Assembly (NCBI RefSeq): GCF_002860255.1
Contig: NZ_PGVE01000102.1
Coordinates: 110,028 to 174,027 of the forward strand
From: Neobacillus cucumis
GTDB taxonomy: Bacteria; Bacillota; Bacilli; Bacillales; Cytobacillaceae
Length of the DNA stretch: 64,000 nucleotides
Direction: 5' to 3'
Part shown: positions 52,270 to 60,834 of the stretch, piece after piece
Position numbering within the stretch: the first letter of the stretch is position 1
How the letters are laid out: each line of letters begins with the position of its first letter
Program-made: the position numbers and the translations under genes
Notes under the pieces: model-generated
What the model saw: only the letters and a program-made list of their open reading frames with translations
The model's database searches: none
What the model was told of the DNA's origin: nothing

Positions 52270-53937
52270 CTATATTGATTCTTTTTTCGTTAATTCAATG
52301 GACGCAGGTATGGCATCGTTTTTTTCAAAAGACTGAACTAAAGCAAGGTCAAATACCTGTTGTAAGTGAGTCACCGGAACAATATTAATGCCTTTAATTT
52401 CATTTAAAATGGTTTGCATATTTTCTTCCGGAATAATGACTGTTCTAGCCCCGGCTTTCAAAGCCGCTTTCACCTTTGGATACACGCCGCCAATCGGCTT
52501 TACATTGCCATGAATGCTGATTTCTCCTGTCATGGCTACCGTATTATCGATCGGTAGTTTATATATAGCGGAATAAATGCCTGTTGCCATCGCAATTCCC
52601 GCTGAAGGTCCATCGATAGGTACCCCGCCAGGGAAATTCACATGGATATCATAATCATTGGCCGGCACTCCCATTGATCGTAGGACCGTAATAACATTTT
52701 CGATCGAACCGCGTGCCATACTTTTGCGGCGAATCGACTTACCCTGCCCGCCGATACTTTCTTCTTCCACGATACCGGTAATATTAATCGAACCCTTTTC
52801 CTTTGCCGGAATGACAGTGACCTCAATTTCGAGCAATGCCCCGGAATTTGGTCCATAGACGGCAAGACCATTAACAAGTCCAATATGTGATATATCATTA
52901 ATTTTTCTTTCCATTCTTGGTGTCATCTGACTGGAATGAATGACCCATTCAATATCTTCATCCTTAATAAAGCTGCGGTCTTCTGTAATCGCAAGTCCCG
53001 CGGCAATTTGAATCATATTAACTGTTTCCCGGCCGTTTCTTGCATATGTAGAAAGCGTATTGACGCCGTTTTCACTTATTTCCATATTCACTTTATCGGC
53101 TGCTTTTTTTGCAACCTTCACAATCTCTTCCTGATTTAAATCACGGAAAAATACTTCCATACAACGTGAGCGAATCGCCGGTGGAATTTCACTTGGTGTT
53201 CTCGTTGTGGCTCCAATCAAACGAAAATCCGCCGGAAGGCCATTTTTAAAGATATCATGAATATGGGTTGGAATCTGCGTATTTTCTTCATGATAATAGG
53301 CACTTTCGAGGAATACCTTCCGATCCTCTAATACTTTTAACAGCTTGTTCATTTGAATCGGATGTAATTCACCGATTTCATCAATAAAGAGAACTCCGCC
53401 ATGGGCATTGGTTACTGCTCCCTGTTTCGGTTGTGGTATACCTGCTTGTCCCATTGCCCCGGCACCTTGATAAATCGGGTCATGCACGGAACCAATCAGT
53501 GGATCAGCAATTCCTCTTTCATCAAACCTCGCAGTCGTGGCATCTAACTCAATAAAAACGGATTGTGGTTTAAATGGTGATTTTGCATTCCTTTTGGCTT
53601 CCTCCAAAACAAGACGGGCAGCTGCCGTTTTACCGACTCCCGGAGGTCCATAAATGATTACATGCTGAGGGTTTGGCCCGCATAATGCTGCTTTTAATGA
53701 TTTTATACCATCCTCTTGACCTACAATATCATTGAAACTTGTAGGACGAACTTTTTCAGATAACGGTTCCGTTAAGGATATCGATCTCATTTTGCGAAGC
53801 TGCTCCATCTCTTTACGGGATTCCCGATCAATGGACACTTTTTGCGTACGCTGGCTCCTAAGCAAATTCCAAAAATAAAGCCCTATTATAATACCGAAAA
53901 ATAGCTGTATAAATAAGGCAATCCCCGTCCAACTCAT
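52270..53937 (-). CDS. lonB: LonB, forespore Lon-type protease
   Basis: 555 residues. N-terminal membrane anchor (about 5-24), AAA+ domain with GPPGVGKTA and LFIDEIGELHP, and a Lon protease domain with PIDGPSAGIAMA. It lacks the Lon N-terminal substrate domain, as LonB proteins do. In B. subtilis it is made in the forespore; the SigF-like promoter here agrees. Confidence 0.96.
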   Translation of the reverse strand: MSWTGIALFIQLFFGIIIGLYFWNLLRSQRTQKVSIDRESRKEMEQLRKMRSISLTEPLSEKVRPTSFNDIVGQEDGIKSLKAALCGPNPQHVIIYGPPGVGKTAAARLVLEEAKRNAKSPFKPQSVFIELDATTARFDERGIADPLIGSVHDPIYQGAGAMGQAGIPQPKQGAVTNAHGGVLFIDEIGELHPIQMNKLLKVLEDRKVFLESAYYHEENTQIPTHIHDIFKNGLPADFRLIGATTRTPSEIPPAIRSRCMEVFFRDLNQEEIVKVAKKAADKVNMEISENGVNTLSTYARNGRETVNMIQIAAGLAITEDRSFIKDEDIEWVIHSSQMTPRMERKINDISHIGLVNGLAVYGPNSGALLEIEVTVIPAKEKGSINITGIVEEESIGGQGKSIRRKSMARGSIENVITVLRSMGVPANDYDIHVNFPGGVPIDGPSAGIAMATGIYSAIYKLPIDNTVAMTGEISIHGNVKPIGGVYPKVKAALKAGARTVIIPEENMQTILNEIKGINIVPVTHLQQVFDLALVQSFEKNDAIPASIELTKKESI

Positions 53938-53976
53938 ATTTTTCCCTCCTACAACTAATACACATCTATAGTAAGA

Positions 53977-54005
53977 AGTATTTCCTTTAGACTGGCGGAA
54001 TAAAC
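53977..54005 (-). promoter_or_regulatory. SigF-like promoter of lonB
   Basis: GTTTA (54001-54005), 15-base spacer, GGAAATACT (53977-53985) on the minus strand, 40 bases before lonB. It fits the SigF/SigG pattern (GYWTA, 15 bases, GGNNANANT). B. subtilis lonB is SigF-dependent. Confidence 0.65.
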
Positions 54006-54063
54006 CAACAATGTAAAAACAAATCGCTGCTGGTAAGTGGTCTATAAGTTGTGTTCCTTCGAC

Positions 54064-54189
54064 TCCAGCTGATTTTCCATTACAATCGGCTGCTTTTTCG
54101 GGGTTTTTGGACGATTTTTCATTTGTATTGGCTCATTTTTTATGATAATTGGCTCATTTTTCATCAAAATTGGCCTATTTAGAAATTTA
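54064..54189. repeat. 21-bp tandem repeats between clpX and lonB
   Basis: Six degenerate units at 54064, 54085, 54106, 54127, 54148 and 54169. The best-conserved pair reads ATTGGCTCATTTTT plus seven variable bases. It makes up most of the 305-base gap between lonB's promoter and the clpX terminator. Confidence 0.75.
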
Positions 54190-54210
54190 TGGAAACAATA
54201 CACAAAAAAA

Positions 54211-54232
54211 GCCTGGCTTAATGAAGCCAGGC
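54211..54232 (-). terminator. Terminator of clpX
   Basis: GCCTGGCTT (54211-54219) with AAGCCAGGC (54224-54232) and seven T on the minus strand, just after the clpX stop codon. Confidence 0.92.
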
Positions 54233-54242
54233 CTTACTTTTG

Positions 54243-55511
54243 TTATGCAGATTTTTCTTCAACCACGACAGTTCCATCTTCTAGAACTAATTTAGGTACA
54301 CTATCCCCTAAAACTGTTTCTTTTGTGATAATACACTTCGTGATGTCCTCGCGTGAAGGAAGGTCAAACATAACATCTAACATAATCCCTTCAATAATGG
54401 AACGTAAACCACGGGCACCCGTCTTGCGTTCAATGGCTTTTTTCGCGATTTCGTTTAAAGCACCTTCTTCAAATTCAAGCTCTACATCGTCGATTTCAAG
54501 CATTTTTTGATATTGCTTCACAAGTGCGTTTTTAGGTTTTGTTAAGATTTCGATTAATGCAGCCTCGTCTAATTGCTCAAGGCTAGCAATAACTGGAAGA
54601 CGACCAATAAATTCTGGAATTAAGCCAAAACGCAGTAAGTCTTCAGGCAATACCTTTGAAAGAAGTTCTTTTTGGCTAATTTCTTGCTGTTTCACATCTG
54701 AACCAAAGCCGATTACTTTTTGGCCTAAGCGGCGTTTGATAATTGGCTCGATTCCGTCAAACGCACCACCGCAAATAAACAAGATGTTTGTTGTATCGAT
54801 TTGAATAAATTCTTGATGCGGATGCTTTCTTCCACCTTGAGGAGGAACACTTGCAACGGTACCTTCAAGAATTTTTAAAAGTGCCTGCTGGACACCTTCA
54901 CCGGACACATCTCTTGTAATAGACGGATTCTCTGATTTACGGGCAATTTTATCGATTTCATCGATGTAAATAATCCCTTTTTCAGCCTTCTCTACATCGT
55001 AATCCGCAGCTTGGATTAACTTTAGTAGAATATTTTCAACGTCCTCACCAACATAACCTGCCTCAGTAAGAGAGGTTGCATCAGCAATCGCAAACGGCAC
55101 ATTCAAAATACGCGCTAATGTTTGTGCTAATAACGTTTTACCACTTCCAGTAGGCCCAATCATACAGATGTTACTTTTTGAAAGCTCAACATCATCGATT
55201 TTACTATTCGAATTGATCCGCTTGTAGTGATTATAAACGGCTACAGACAGAGACTTTTTCGCCTGGTCTTGACCAATAACGTACTCATTTAAAATCTCAC
55301 AGATTTCTTTTGGTTTTGGTACGTCTTTGAATTCTACTTCTTCTTCTGTTCCAAGTTCTTCTTCTACAATTTCAGTGCAAAGCTCGATACATTCATCACA
55401 TATATATACTCCCGGGCCTGCAACTAATTTACGAACTTGATCCTGTGTTTTACCACAGAAGGAACACTTTAACTGTCCTTTTTCATCATTAAATTTAAAC
55501 AATTCTTTCAC
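54243..55511 (-). CDS. clpX: ClpX, unfoldase subunit of ClpXP protease
   Basis: 422 residues. N-terminal zinc-binding domain with C16, C19, C38 and C41, AAA+ motor with GPTGSGKTLLA and IIYIDEIDK, the ClpP-docking IGF loop (KVIGFGSDV) and pore loop GYVGEDV. Ribosome site GGGGTG. Downstream of tig, as in B. subtilis. Confidence 0.98.
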   Translation of the reverse strand: MKELFKFNDEKGQLKCSFCGKTQDQVRKLVAGPGVYICDECIELCTEIVEEELGTEEEVEFKDVPKPKEICEILNEYVIGQDQAKKSLSVAVYNHYKRINSNSKIDDVELSKSNICMIGPTGSGKTLLAQTLARILNVPFAIADATSLTEAGYVGEDVENILLKLIQAADYDVEKAEKGIIYIDEIDKIARKSENPSITRDVSGEGVQQALLKILEGTVASVPPQGGRKHPHQEFIQIDTTNILFICGGAFDGIEPIIKRRLGQKVIGFGSDVKQQEISQKELLSKVLPEDLLRFGLIPEFIGRLPVIASLEQLDEAALIEILTKPKNALVKQYQKMLEIDDVELEFEEGALNEIAKKAIERKTGARGLRSIIEGIMLDVMFDLPSREDITKCIITKETVLGDSVPKLVLEDGTVVVEEKSA

Positions 55512-55852
55512 CCCTTAACACGTGTTAAAACCCTATTGAAGCTCATGAATTACACAAACAAGTCCGAGTTTTTTCTATCTTTCAAAGGTATGTATTTTGC
55601 ATTGTAACACATCTAGGTAATGGACTGGAAATAAAACGCTTAAAACGCTTTAACAATTATGTGTTCTTTTTCTCTTTTTTGTTTGTGTAAGTCATAAAAA
55701 AATATGTACCCATTAATCTTAACCATAATTATAAAAAATAAATCTAAATCGCTATGGAAATATTTATTCGCTGCCCGTTGCGTTTTTTCCTGCCCATTAT
55801 AAAAAAAGCTTTCCCTGTCCTTATTATAATATGTAATTGAAAAAAAGTATAA
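55512..55852. other. Intergenic region upstream of clpX
   Basis: AT-rich region with no gene. A perfect 14-base palindrome TTAACACGTGTTAA (55515-55528) lies directly before the clpX ribosome site. A TACAAT at about 55598-55603 could be a -10 element without a good -35. Nothing else is seen. Confidence 0.5.
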
Positions 55853-55882
55853 AACAAGGCACGATAAATATCGCGCCTTGTT
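55853..55882 (-). terminator. Terminator of tig
   Basis: AACAAGGCACGATA (55853-55866) with TATCGCGCCTTGTT (55869-55882), one mismatch near the middle, T-rich tail on the minus strand. Confidence 0.85.
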
Positions 55883-55891
55883 ATCTATTAA

Positions 55892-57169
55892 TTATTTTTT
55901 GTTTTCAACAAGAAAGTTAACTGCTTTTTGTAATTTAAGGTCACCTTTGATACCTTCAACTCCGCCAAGAGCTTGTTGAATAGCGTCAACAGGCATATTG
56001 TACATGCCAGCCATTTTTTCAAGTTCAGCATTTACATCTTCTTCAGTTACTTCAAGGTTTTCTGCTTTAGCGATTGCTTCAAGTGTTAAGTTCACTTTCA
56101 CACGCTTTACTGCGTCTTCCTTCATTTGTTCACGTAATGCATTTTCGTCTTGACCAGAGAATTGGAAGTAAAGTTCAAGATTCATACCTTGCATTTGAAG
56201 ACGTTGTTCAAATTCTTGAAGCATACGGTTTACTTCAGTTGTAACCATAACTTCTGGAATTTCAACTTCTGCATTTTCAGCTGCTTTTTCCACTACAGTG
56301 TCGCGCAGGTGATGCTCAGCTTCATGCTTTTTGCTGTCTTCTAAACGAGTTTTGATTTTTTCTTTTAAAGCATCTAAAGTATCAACTTCATCGTCTACAT
56401 CTTTAGCAAACTCGTCATCTAATACAGGAAGTTCTTTTCCTTTAATTTCATGTACTGTCACTTTGAAAACAGCTGGTTTACCAGCAAGTTCAGCCGCATG
56501 GTATTCTTCAGGGAATGTTACTTCAACATCTTTAGATTCGCCAGCTTTTACACCAACTAATTGCTCTTCAAAACCTGGAATGAATGAGCCAGAACCTAAT
56601 TCTAATGAATGATTTTCAGCTTTTCCGCCTTCAAATGCTTCACCATCTACGAAACCTTCAAAGTCGATTACAACTGTATCGCCATTTTCAGCAGCAGCAT
56701 CTTCTTTTACAACAAGCTCTGCTTGACGTTCTTGCATTGTTTTTAATTCGTTAGCAACATCTTCATCAGTTACAGCAATATCTAATTCTTCTACTTCTAA
56801 GCCTTTGTACTCGCCTAATTTCACTTCAGGCTTCACTTGTACAGTTGCTTTGAAGATAAGTTCTTTACCTTTTTCCATTTGCTCGATATCGATATCAGGA
56901 CGGTCGATTGGCTCGATTCCTGTCTCATCGATTGCATTTCCATATGCTTCTGGAAGTAGAATATCTAATGCATCTTGATAAAGAGCTTCTACACCGAAAC
57001 GTTTTTCGAACATTCCACGAGGCATTTTACCTTTACGGAAGCCTGGAACGTTTACTTGCTTAACCACTTTTTGGAATGCCGCGTCTAGACCTTTGTTTAC
57101 TTCATCAGCGCTTACTTCAACAGTAAGGACACCGCGGTTTCCTTCTAACTTTTCCCATTTTGCTGTCAT
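55892..57169 (-). CDS. tig: Trigger factor
   Basis: Ribosome-bound chaperone and peptidyl-prolyl isomerase. 425 residues: N-terminal ribosome-binding domain with the GFRKGKMPR signature (about 43-51), FKBP-type isomerase domain (about 160-245, GDTVVIDFEGFVDG) and helical C-terminal arms. Upstream of clpX. Confidence 0.98.
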   Translation of the reverse strand: MTAKWEKLEGNRGVLTVEVSADEVNKGLDAAFQKVVKQVNVPGFRKGKMPRGMFEKRFGVEALYQDALDILLPEAYGNAIDETGIEPIDRPDIDIEQMEKGKELIFKATVQVKPEVKLGEYKGLEVEELDIAVTDEDVANELKTMQERQAELVVKEDAAAENGDTVVIDFEGFVDGEAFEGGKAENHSLELGSGSFIPGFEEQLVGVKAGESKDVEVTFPEEYHAAELAGKPAVFKVTVHEIKGKELPVLDDEFAKDVDDEVDTLDALKEKIKTRLEDSKKHEAEHHLRDTVVEKAAENAEVEIPEVMVTTEVNRMLQEFEQRLQMQGMNLELYFQFSGQDENALREQMKEDAVKRVKVNLTLEAIAKAENLEVTEEDVNAELEKMAGMYNMPVDAIQQALGGVEGIKGDLKLQKAVNFLVENKK

Positions 57170-57302
57170 ACCTTTTTTCCCTCCAACAAATCTATTCTCA
57201 TTTCATTCGATAACGAATTTGAGTCGAAAAATGTCTTGTCAAATCAAGTCATTTTCCATCTTTTTAATGTAAAATATAGTTTTTTACACAAGCAACCCCT
57301 AC

Positions 57303-57330
57303 ATTATAACATAGGTTCGCCTTCTTTCAA
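57303..57330 (-). promoter_or_regulatory. SigA promoter of tig
   Basis: TTGAAA (57325-57330), 16-base spacer, perfect TATAAT (57303-57308) on the minus strand. The 130-base leader holds an imperfect hairpin at about 57228-57256. Confidence 0.65.
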
Positions 57331-57339
57331 CAGAGAGAC

Positions 57340-58368
57340 CTAAATATTAGGGTAAGAAATTTTCTCAATTGTCTCTATTTGCATCCTAGCTTTCTCTATA
57401 TCAAGGGTTTCAGCTCCGTATTTTCTTGCTAATTTGCCAATTTCTGCGTCCATTCCCAAATATTCCTGAGCCAGCATATTAAAAGAAGCGGCCCATGCTT
57501 CATTAGATTCCGGCTCCATTTCCAATGGATAACAAATAAAAAATGTCCTTTCTAGCATACTTACTGTATTTTCATAAAGACCTGGATTTTTATTTTCTAG
57601 TTGTTCTTCAAGTAATGTCTTTATTGCCAGCATTTTAGGCTGCTCTCTTACTTCAGGAAGCTTAAGGGGATTGACCTTTTCTTCGATGGTAAACTTCTCA
57701 ACGATCAGTTCTCGATCGATTTCTTGTTCCTTAAGTACGTGTAACAGCATTGTTTTAAGGAAAGGATGTCCCGCTTCGGATTTCAAGTAATCAGTCATTT
57801 CATCTAAATAGGGACGAATGTTTTTGTCCGCCAAATTAGCGATGACAAGCATCTGCTCGTTTATATTTTTTAAAGCTAATAGATTTAGGAATGGATCTTC
57901 TGAGTCTTGTGGTTCTTCCTCCTCAATCTCTTGCTGTTCACGACCCTCTGCCATCCGGCGGCTAAATTGTAGAATCGTTAAAAAATGATCATGCTTTTCG
58001 GGGGGAATCTCCCTTTCATCTAGGAGTGCTTCTATCGTCGTGACGATTTCCCTATATTCATGCAGCTGGATAAGAACTGTTAAATAGAGGTCAACCATTT
58101 GAAAATAATCGCCTATTCCCTTTAGCAGCATTTCCTTTGCGAGAGCCTTCGCCTTTTGAAAAGCACCTGCTTCAAAATAAGCAAGGACTAGTCCAATGAG
58201 GATATTTTCATTATCAGGATCGAGCTCCCGTGCTTCTTCTAATAAGGGAATCGCTTCATGAAATTTTTTCTTTTCAAGGCTTTCTAGACCTTTGTCTGTC
58301 AATCTTTTGTCGAGCCCGGGAAAGAAGATTACATTATCTTTTCGTTTTACTTGTTCCCGTTTTTTCAT
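57340..58368 (-). CDS. ysoA: TPR-repeat protein YsoA
   Basis: 342 residues, cytosolic, with at least two TPR units at the N-terminus (about 25-95, GLESLEKKKFHEAIPLLEEA, ILIGLVLAYFEAGAFQKAKA) and a helical C-terminal half. No catalytic motif. Named from its place upstream of tig and its length. Role unknown. Confidence 0.8.
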   Translation of the reverse strand: MKKREQVKRKDNVIFFPGLDKRLTDKGLESLEKKKFHEAIPLLEEARELDPDNENILIGLVLAYFEAGAFQKAKALAKEMLLKGIGDYFQMVDLYLTVLIQLHEYREIVTTIEALLDEREIPPEKHDHFLTILQFSRRMAEGREQQEIEEEEPQDSEDPFLNLLALKNINEQMLVIANLADKNIRPYLDEMTDYLKSEAGHPFLKTMLLHVLKEQEIDRELIVEKFTIEEKVNPLKLPEVREQPKMLAIKTLLEEQLENKNPGLYENTVSMLERTFFICYPLEMEPESNEAWAASFNMLAQEYLGMDAEIGKLARKYGAETLDIEKARMQIETIEKISYPNI

Positions 58369-58426
58369 AAAATCCGTCCTTCAATATGTATTAGAAAATA
58401 GTGTAGCATATTTAGGGTATAAAAAA

Positions 58427-58447
58427 AACTCACCACACTGGTGAGTT
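58427..58447 (-). terminator. Terminator of the tRNA-Arg gene
   Basis: AACTCACCA (58427-58435) with TGGTGAGTT (58439-58447), three-base loop, and eight T on the minus strand, 38 bases after the tRNA 3' end. Confidence 0.9.
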
Positions 58448-58485
58448 GAGAATTTGGTATGTAGTTTAAACATGGTACAAGAAAA

Positions 58486-58562
58486 TGGCGTCCCAGGAGA
58501 GATTCGAACTCCCGACCGTACGCTTAGAAGGCGTATGCTCTATCCGGCTGAGCTACTGGGAC
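58486..58562 (-). tRNA. tRNA-Arg (anticodon UCU)
   Basis: 77 bases including an encoded CCA. The acceptor stem pairs GTCCCAG with CTGGGAC, the anticodon loop CTTCTAA gives UCU, which reads AGA, and the T loop is TTCGAAT. Discriminator base G. A single gene with its own terminator, not in a tRNA cluster. Confidence 0.97.
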
Positions 58563-58637
58563 ATATCAATTATCAAAGACAAGATTTATTATATTATCCT
58601 AATATCTAAAAGTCAACAGCTTTTTTGACTTTCTTAT

Positions 58638-58659
58638 AAAGGGGGAAACCTCCCCCTTT
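58638..58659. terminator. Hairpin after ysnB
   Basis: AAAGGGGGA (58638-58646) with TCCCCCTTT (58651-58659). The T run is weak on the minus strand, so it may be an inefficient terminator. Confidence 0.55.
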
Positions 58660-58665
58660 TGTTAT

Positions 58666-59178
58666 TTAGAGAATAAATTCTCGTGCTAAGTTTGTGAGTT
58701 CGCGTCCAGAATGTTCATACACGGACATATTTATTTTATCCGATTGCAAATCGAGAATCACATATGTTTTTTCAAAGCGCTCACGAGGCATACAGATGCT
58801 GCCTGGATTGATAAAAAGGGTGCCAGCAACAACTTCTGCCCCAAGGACATGCGAGTGGCCAAAACAGACAATATCAGCGTTCAGTTCCTCTGCTTTATAT
58901 TTTAGATTCATTAAAGTGGATTTTACCGAATAGCGATGGCCATGGGTGATAAAAAACTTCCGGCCTGCCACTTCTGCTGTTGTCTCCAATGGGTACTCGG
59001 CCCCAAAATCACAATTCCCCATAACCGTTAAGTAACCAGAAATCCATGGATCCGTAGGCATTAATTGTGAATCACCGCAGTGAATCATTAAATCAACCTC
59101 GTTTACATGCCGCTCCCTGATGATTTCAAGCTCCTTTGTTAACCCGTGACTGTCACTAATAATTAATACCTTACTCAT
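58666..59178 (-). CDS. ysnB: YsnB, YfcE/MJ0936-family metallophosphoesterase
   Basis: 170 residues. Calcineurin-like phosphodiesterase with all metal motifs: ISDSHG, HCGDSQ, GNCDFG, THGHRYS and GHSHVLG. The natural substrate is unknown. Overlaps the rdgB-like gene by 4 bases, as in B. subtilis (ysnA-ysnB). Confidence 0.93.
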   Translation of the reverse strand: MSKVLIISDSHGLTKELEIIRERHVNEVDLMIHCGDSQLMPTDPWISGYLTVMGNCDFGAEYPLETTAEVAGRKFFITHGHRYSVKSTLMNLKYKAEELNADIVCFGHSHVLGAEVVAGTLFINPGSICMPRERFEKTYVILDLQSDKINMSVYEHSGRELTNLAREFIL

Positions 59179-59786
59179 GACTCTTCCGCTCTTTCTAAAA
59201 TAGCATCTAACACGCTTTCAAGTTTTTTTAGGGCAGCGGCACGATGGCTGATTTTATTTTTTTCCTCTGAAGGTAGTTCTGCCATCGCTGAGCCTTTTTC
59301 TGGCACGTAAAAAACCGGATCATATCCGAAACCATTTGTACCGCGGCGCTCCTCAAGAATCCGGCCCTCACAGGTGCCTGACACGGTTCTCGTCTCTTGA
59401 CCTGGAATCGCCATGGCCAATGCACAATAAAATCTAGCTGTTCTCTTTTCTTCAGGAACCCCCTGCAGTTCTTGCAGTACTTTATCCGTGTTGTTTTCGT
59501 CGTTTTTTGGTTCGCCTGCATAGCGGGCAGAGAAGATTCCTGGTCTGCCTTCTAATGCATCGACCATTAATCCTGAATCATCGCCAATGACCATTTTATT
59601 AAGTGCGCGGGAAACAGCCTCTGCTTTAAGGATGGCGTTTTCTTCAAACGTTGTTCCCGTTTCTTCCACTTCAGGTATTTCGGGAAAATCCAGCAGTGTC
59701 CGCACCATTATCCCCCTTGAGGCAAAAATGTGCTCAAACTCCCTTGCCTTTCCAGGATTTTTTGTCGCAATAATGACTTCTTTCAT
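59175..59786 (-). CDS. ysnA: XTP/dITP pyrophosphatase (RdgB/HAM1 family, YsnA)
   Basis: 203 residues. Removes non-canonical purine triphosphates. IATKNPGKAREFEHIF at the N-terminus, EETGTTFEENAILKA, GDDSGLMVDALEGRPGIFSA, FGYDPVF and SHRAAALKKL. Downstream of rph after a repeat array. Confidence 0.96.
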   Translation of the reverse strand: MKEVIIATKNPGKAREFEHIFASRGIMVRTLLDFPEIPEVEETGTTFEENAILKAEAVSRALNKMVIGDDSGLMVDALEGRPGIFSARYAGEPKNDENNTDKVLQELQGVPEEKRTARFYCALAMAIPGQETRTVSGTCEGRILEERRGTNGFGYDPVFYVPEKGSAMAELPSEEKNKISHRAAALKKLESVLDAILERAEES

Positions 59787-59821
59787 TTTGATCTCCTCTT
59801 CATTTAATTAAAAAAGCATTT

Positions 59822-59955
59822 TATTTCGACTTTACGAGAGTAAATTCATCTTATCCGAGAGTAAATTTGTTTAACCGAGAGTTATTAAATCTTATCCGAG
59901 AGTAAACACCACTTATCCGAGAGTTACCACACCTCATACGAGAGTAAACCCACTT
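59822..59955. repeat. 21-bp tandem repeats between rph and ysnA
   Basis: The motif CGAGAGT(A/T)A recurs at 59835, 59856, 59876, 59897, 59918 and 59939, a period of 20-21 bases. The best-conserved unit is CTTATCCGAGAGTAAA. Six copies with no coding potential. Confidence 0.8.
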
Positions 59956-59973
59956 CTCCCTCTCCAAGCCAGT

Positions 59974-60729
59974 TTATTTCTTCCTTCTTTTCTCGATTTT
60001 TTTAATAATATCCTCACCCAATACAGCTTTCTGATGTTCAAACAACTCCATGAGTCCCTCTTGGGCAGCATGCAGCAGTCCTTGTAATTGATCATATGAG
60101 AAAGTTGACTCTTCTCCCGTTCCTTGAAGCTCTACAAATTCTCCATTCCCCGTCATCACTACATTCATATCCACTTCCGCCTTAGAATCTTCAGCATAAT
60201 TCAAGTCGAGTACAATCTTCCCACCCGATAGGATTCCAACACTGGTTGCAGCTAAATAATCGGTAATTGGGAATTTGGATAGAGATTTTTTTTCAGCTAA
60301 TGAATTTAGTGCAAGGGTAAGCGCAACAAATGCTCCTGTAATCGATGCAGTCCGCGTCCCCCCATCTGCTTGGATGACATCACAGTCAATCCATACCGTT
60401 CTTTCCCCCAGAGCACTTAGATCTACAATCGCACGAAGGGCTCGGCCAATCAGACGCTGAATCTCCATCGTCCTGCCGGAGACCTTCCCTTTAGAAGATT
60501 CTCGAACGTTTCGTGTCTCTGTTGCCCTTGGAAGCATAGAGTACTCAGCGGTGATCCACCCTTTACCTTCGCCTCTCATAAAGTGAGGAACCCGCTCTTC
60601 AATACTCGCTGTGCAAATTACCTTTGTATTACCTACTGAAATTAGGACAGAACCTTCTGGATGTATTAAATAGTTTGTTTCAATATGTATAGGTCTCAGC
60701 TGTAATGGCTCTCTTCCATCAACGCGCAC
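59974..60729 (-). CDS. rph: Ribonuclease PH
   Basis: Phosphorolytic 3' exonuclease that trims tRNA precursors. GTG at 60729 is chosen because AAGGAGG lies eight bases upstream; the earlier ATG would include that site. 251 residues. RVDGREPLQLRPI, WITAEYSMLPRAT, RTMEIQRLIGRALRA, DCDVIQADGGTRTASITGA. Confidence 0.96.
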   Translation of the reverse strand: MRVDGREPLQLRPIHIETNYLIHPEGSVLISVGNTKVICTASIEERVPHFMRGEGKGWITAEYSMLPRATETRNVRESSKGKVSGRTMEIQRLIGRALRAIVDLSALGERTVWIDCDVIQADGGTRTASITGAFVALTLALNSLAEKKSLSKFPITDYLAATSVGILSGGKIVLDLNYAEDSKAEVDMNVVMTGNGEFVELQGTGEESTFSYDQLQGLLHAAQEGLMELFEHQKAVLGEDIIKKIEKRRKK

Positions 60730-60770
60730 AACTTTTTCCTCCTTAAGCGATTCTCTTATTTTCAAATAAA

Positions 60771-60801
60771 GAAGAGGCGGCCCTAAGAAGCCAACCTCTT
60801 C
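60771..60801 (-). terminator. Possible weak terminator between gerM and rph
   Basis: GAAGAGG (60771-60777) with CCTCTTC (60795-60801) and a short T-rich tail on the minus strand. It overlaps the space just upstream of the rph ribosome site, so it may attenuate rather than end transcription. Confidence 0.4.
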
Positions 60802-60834
60802 ATGGTCACTATATAGTATAACAAAAATGTTTTT

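Noticed and set aside
55515..55528. TTAACACGTGTTAA palindrome before clpX as an operator
   Set aside because: Striking, but a few 14-base palindromes are expected by chance in 64 kb, and no matching site is seen elsewhere in the window.
59822..59955. 21-bp repeats considered as a CRISPR or plasmid-type iterons
   Set aside because: Units are too short and contiguous, and no replication or cas gene is near.
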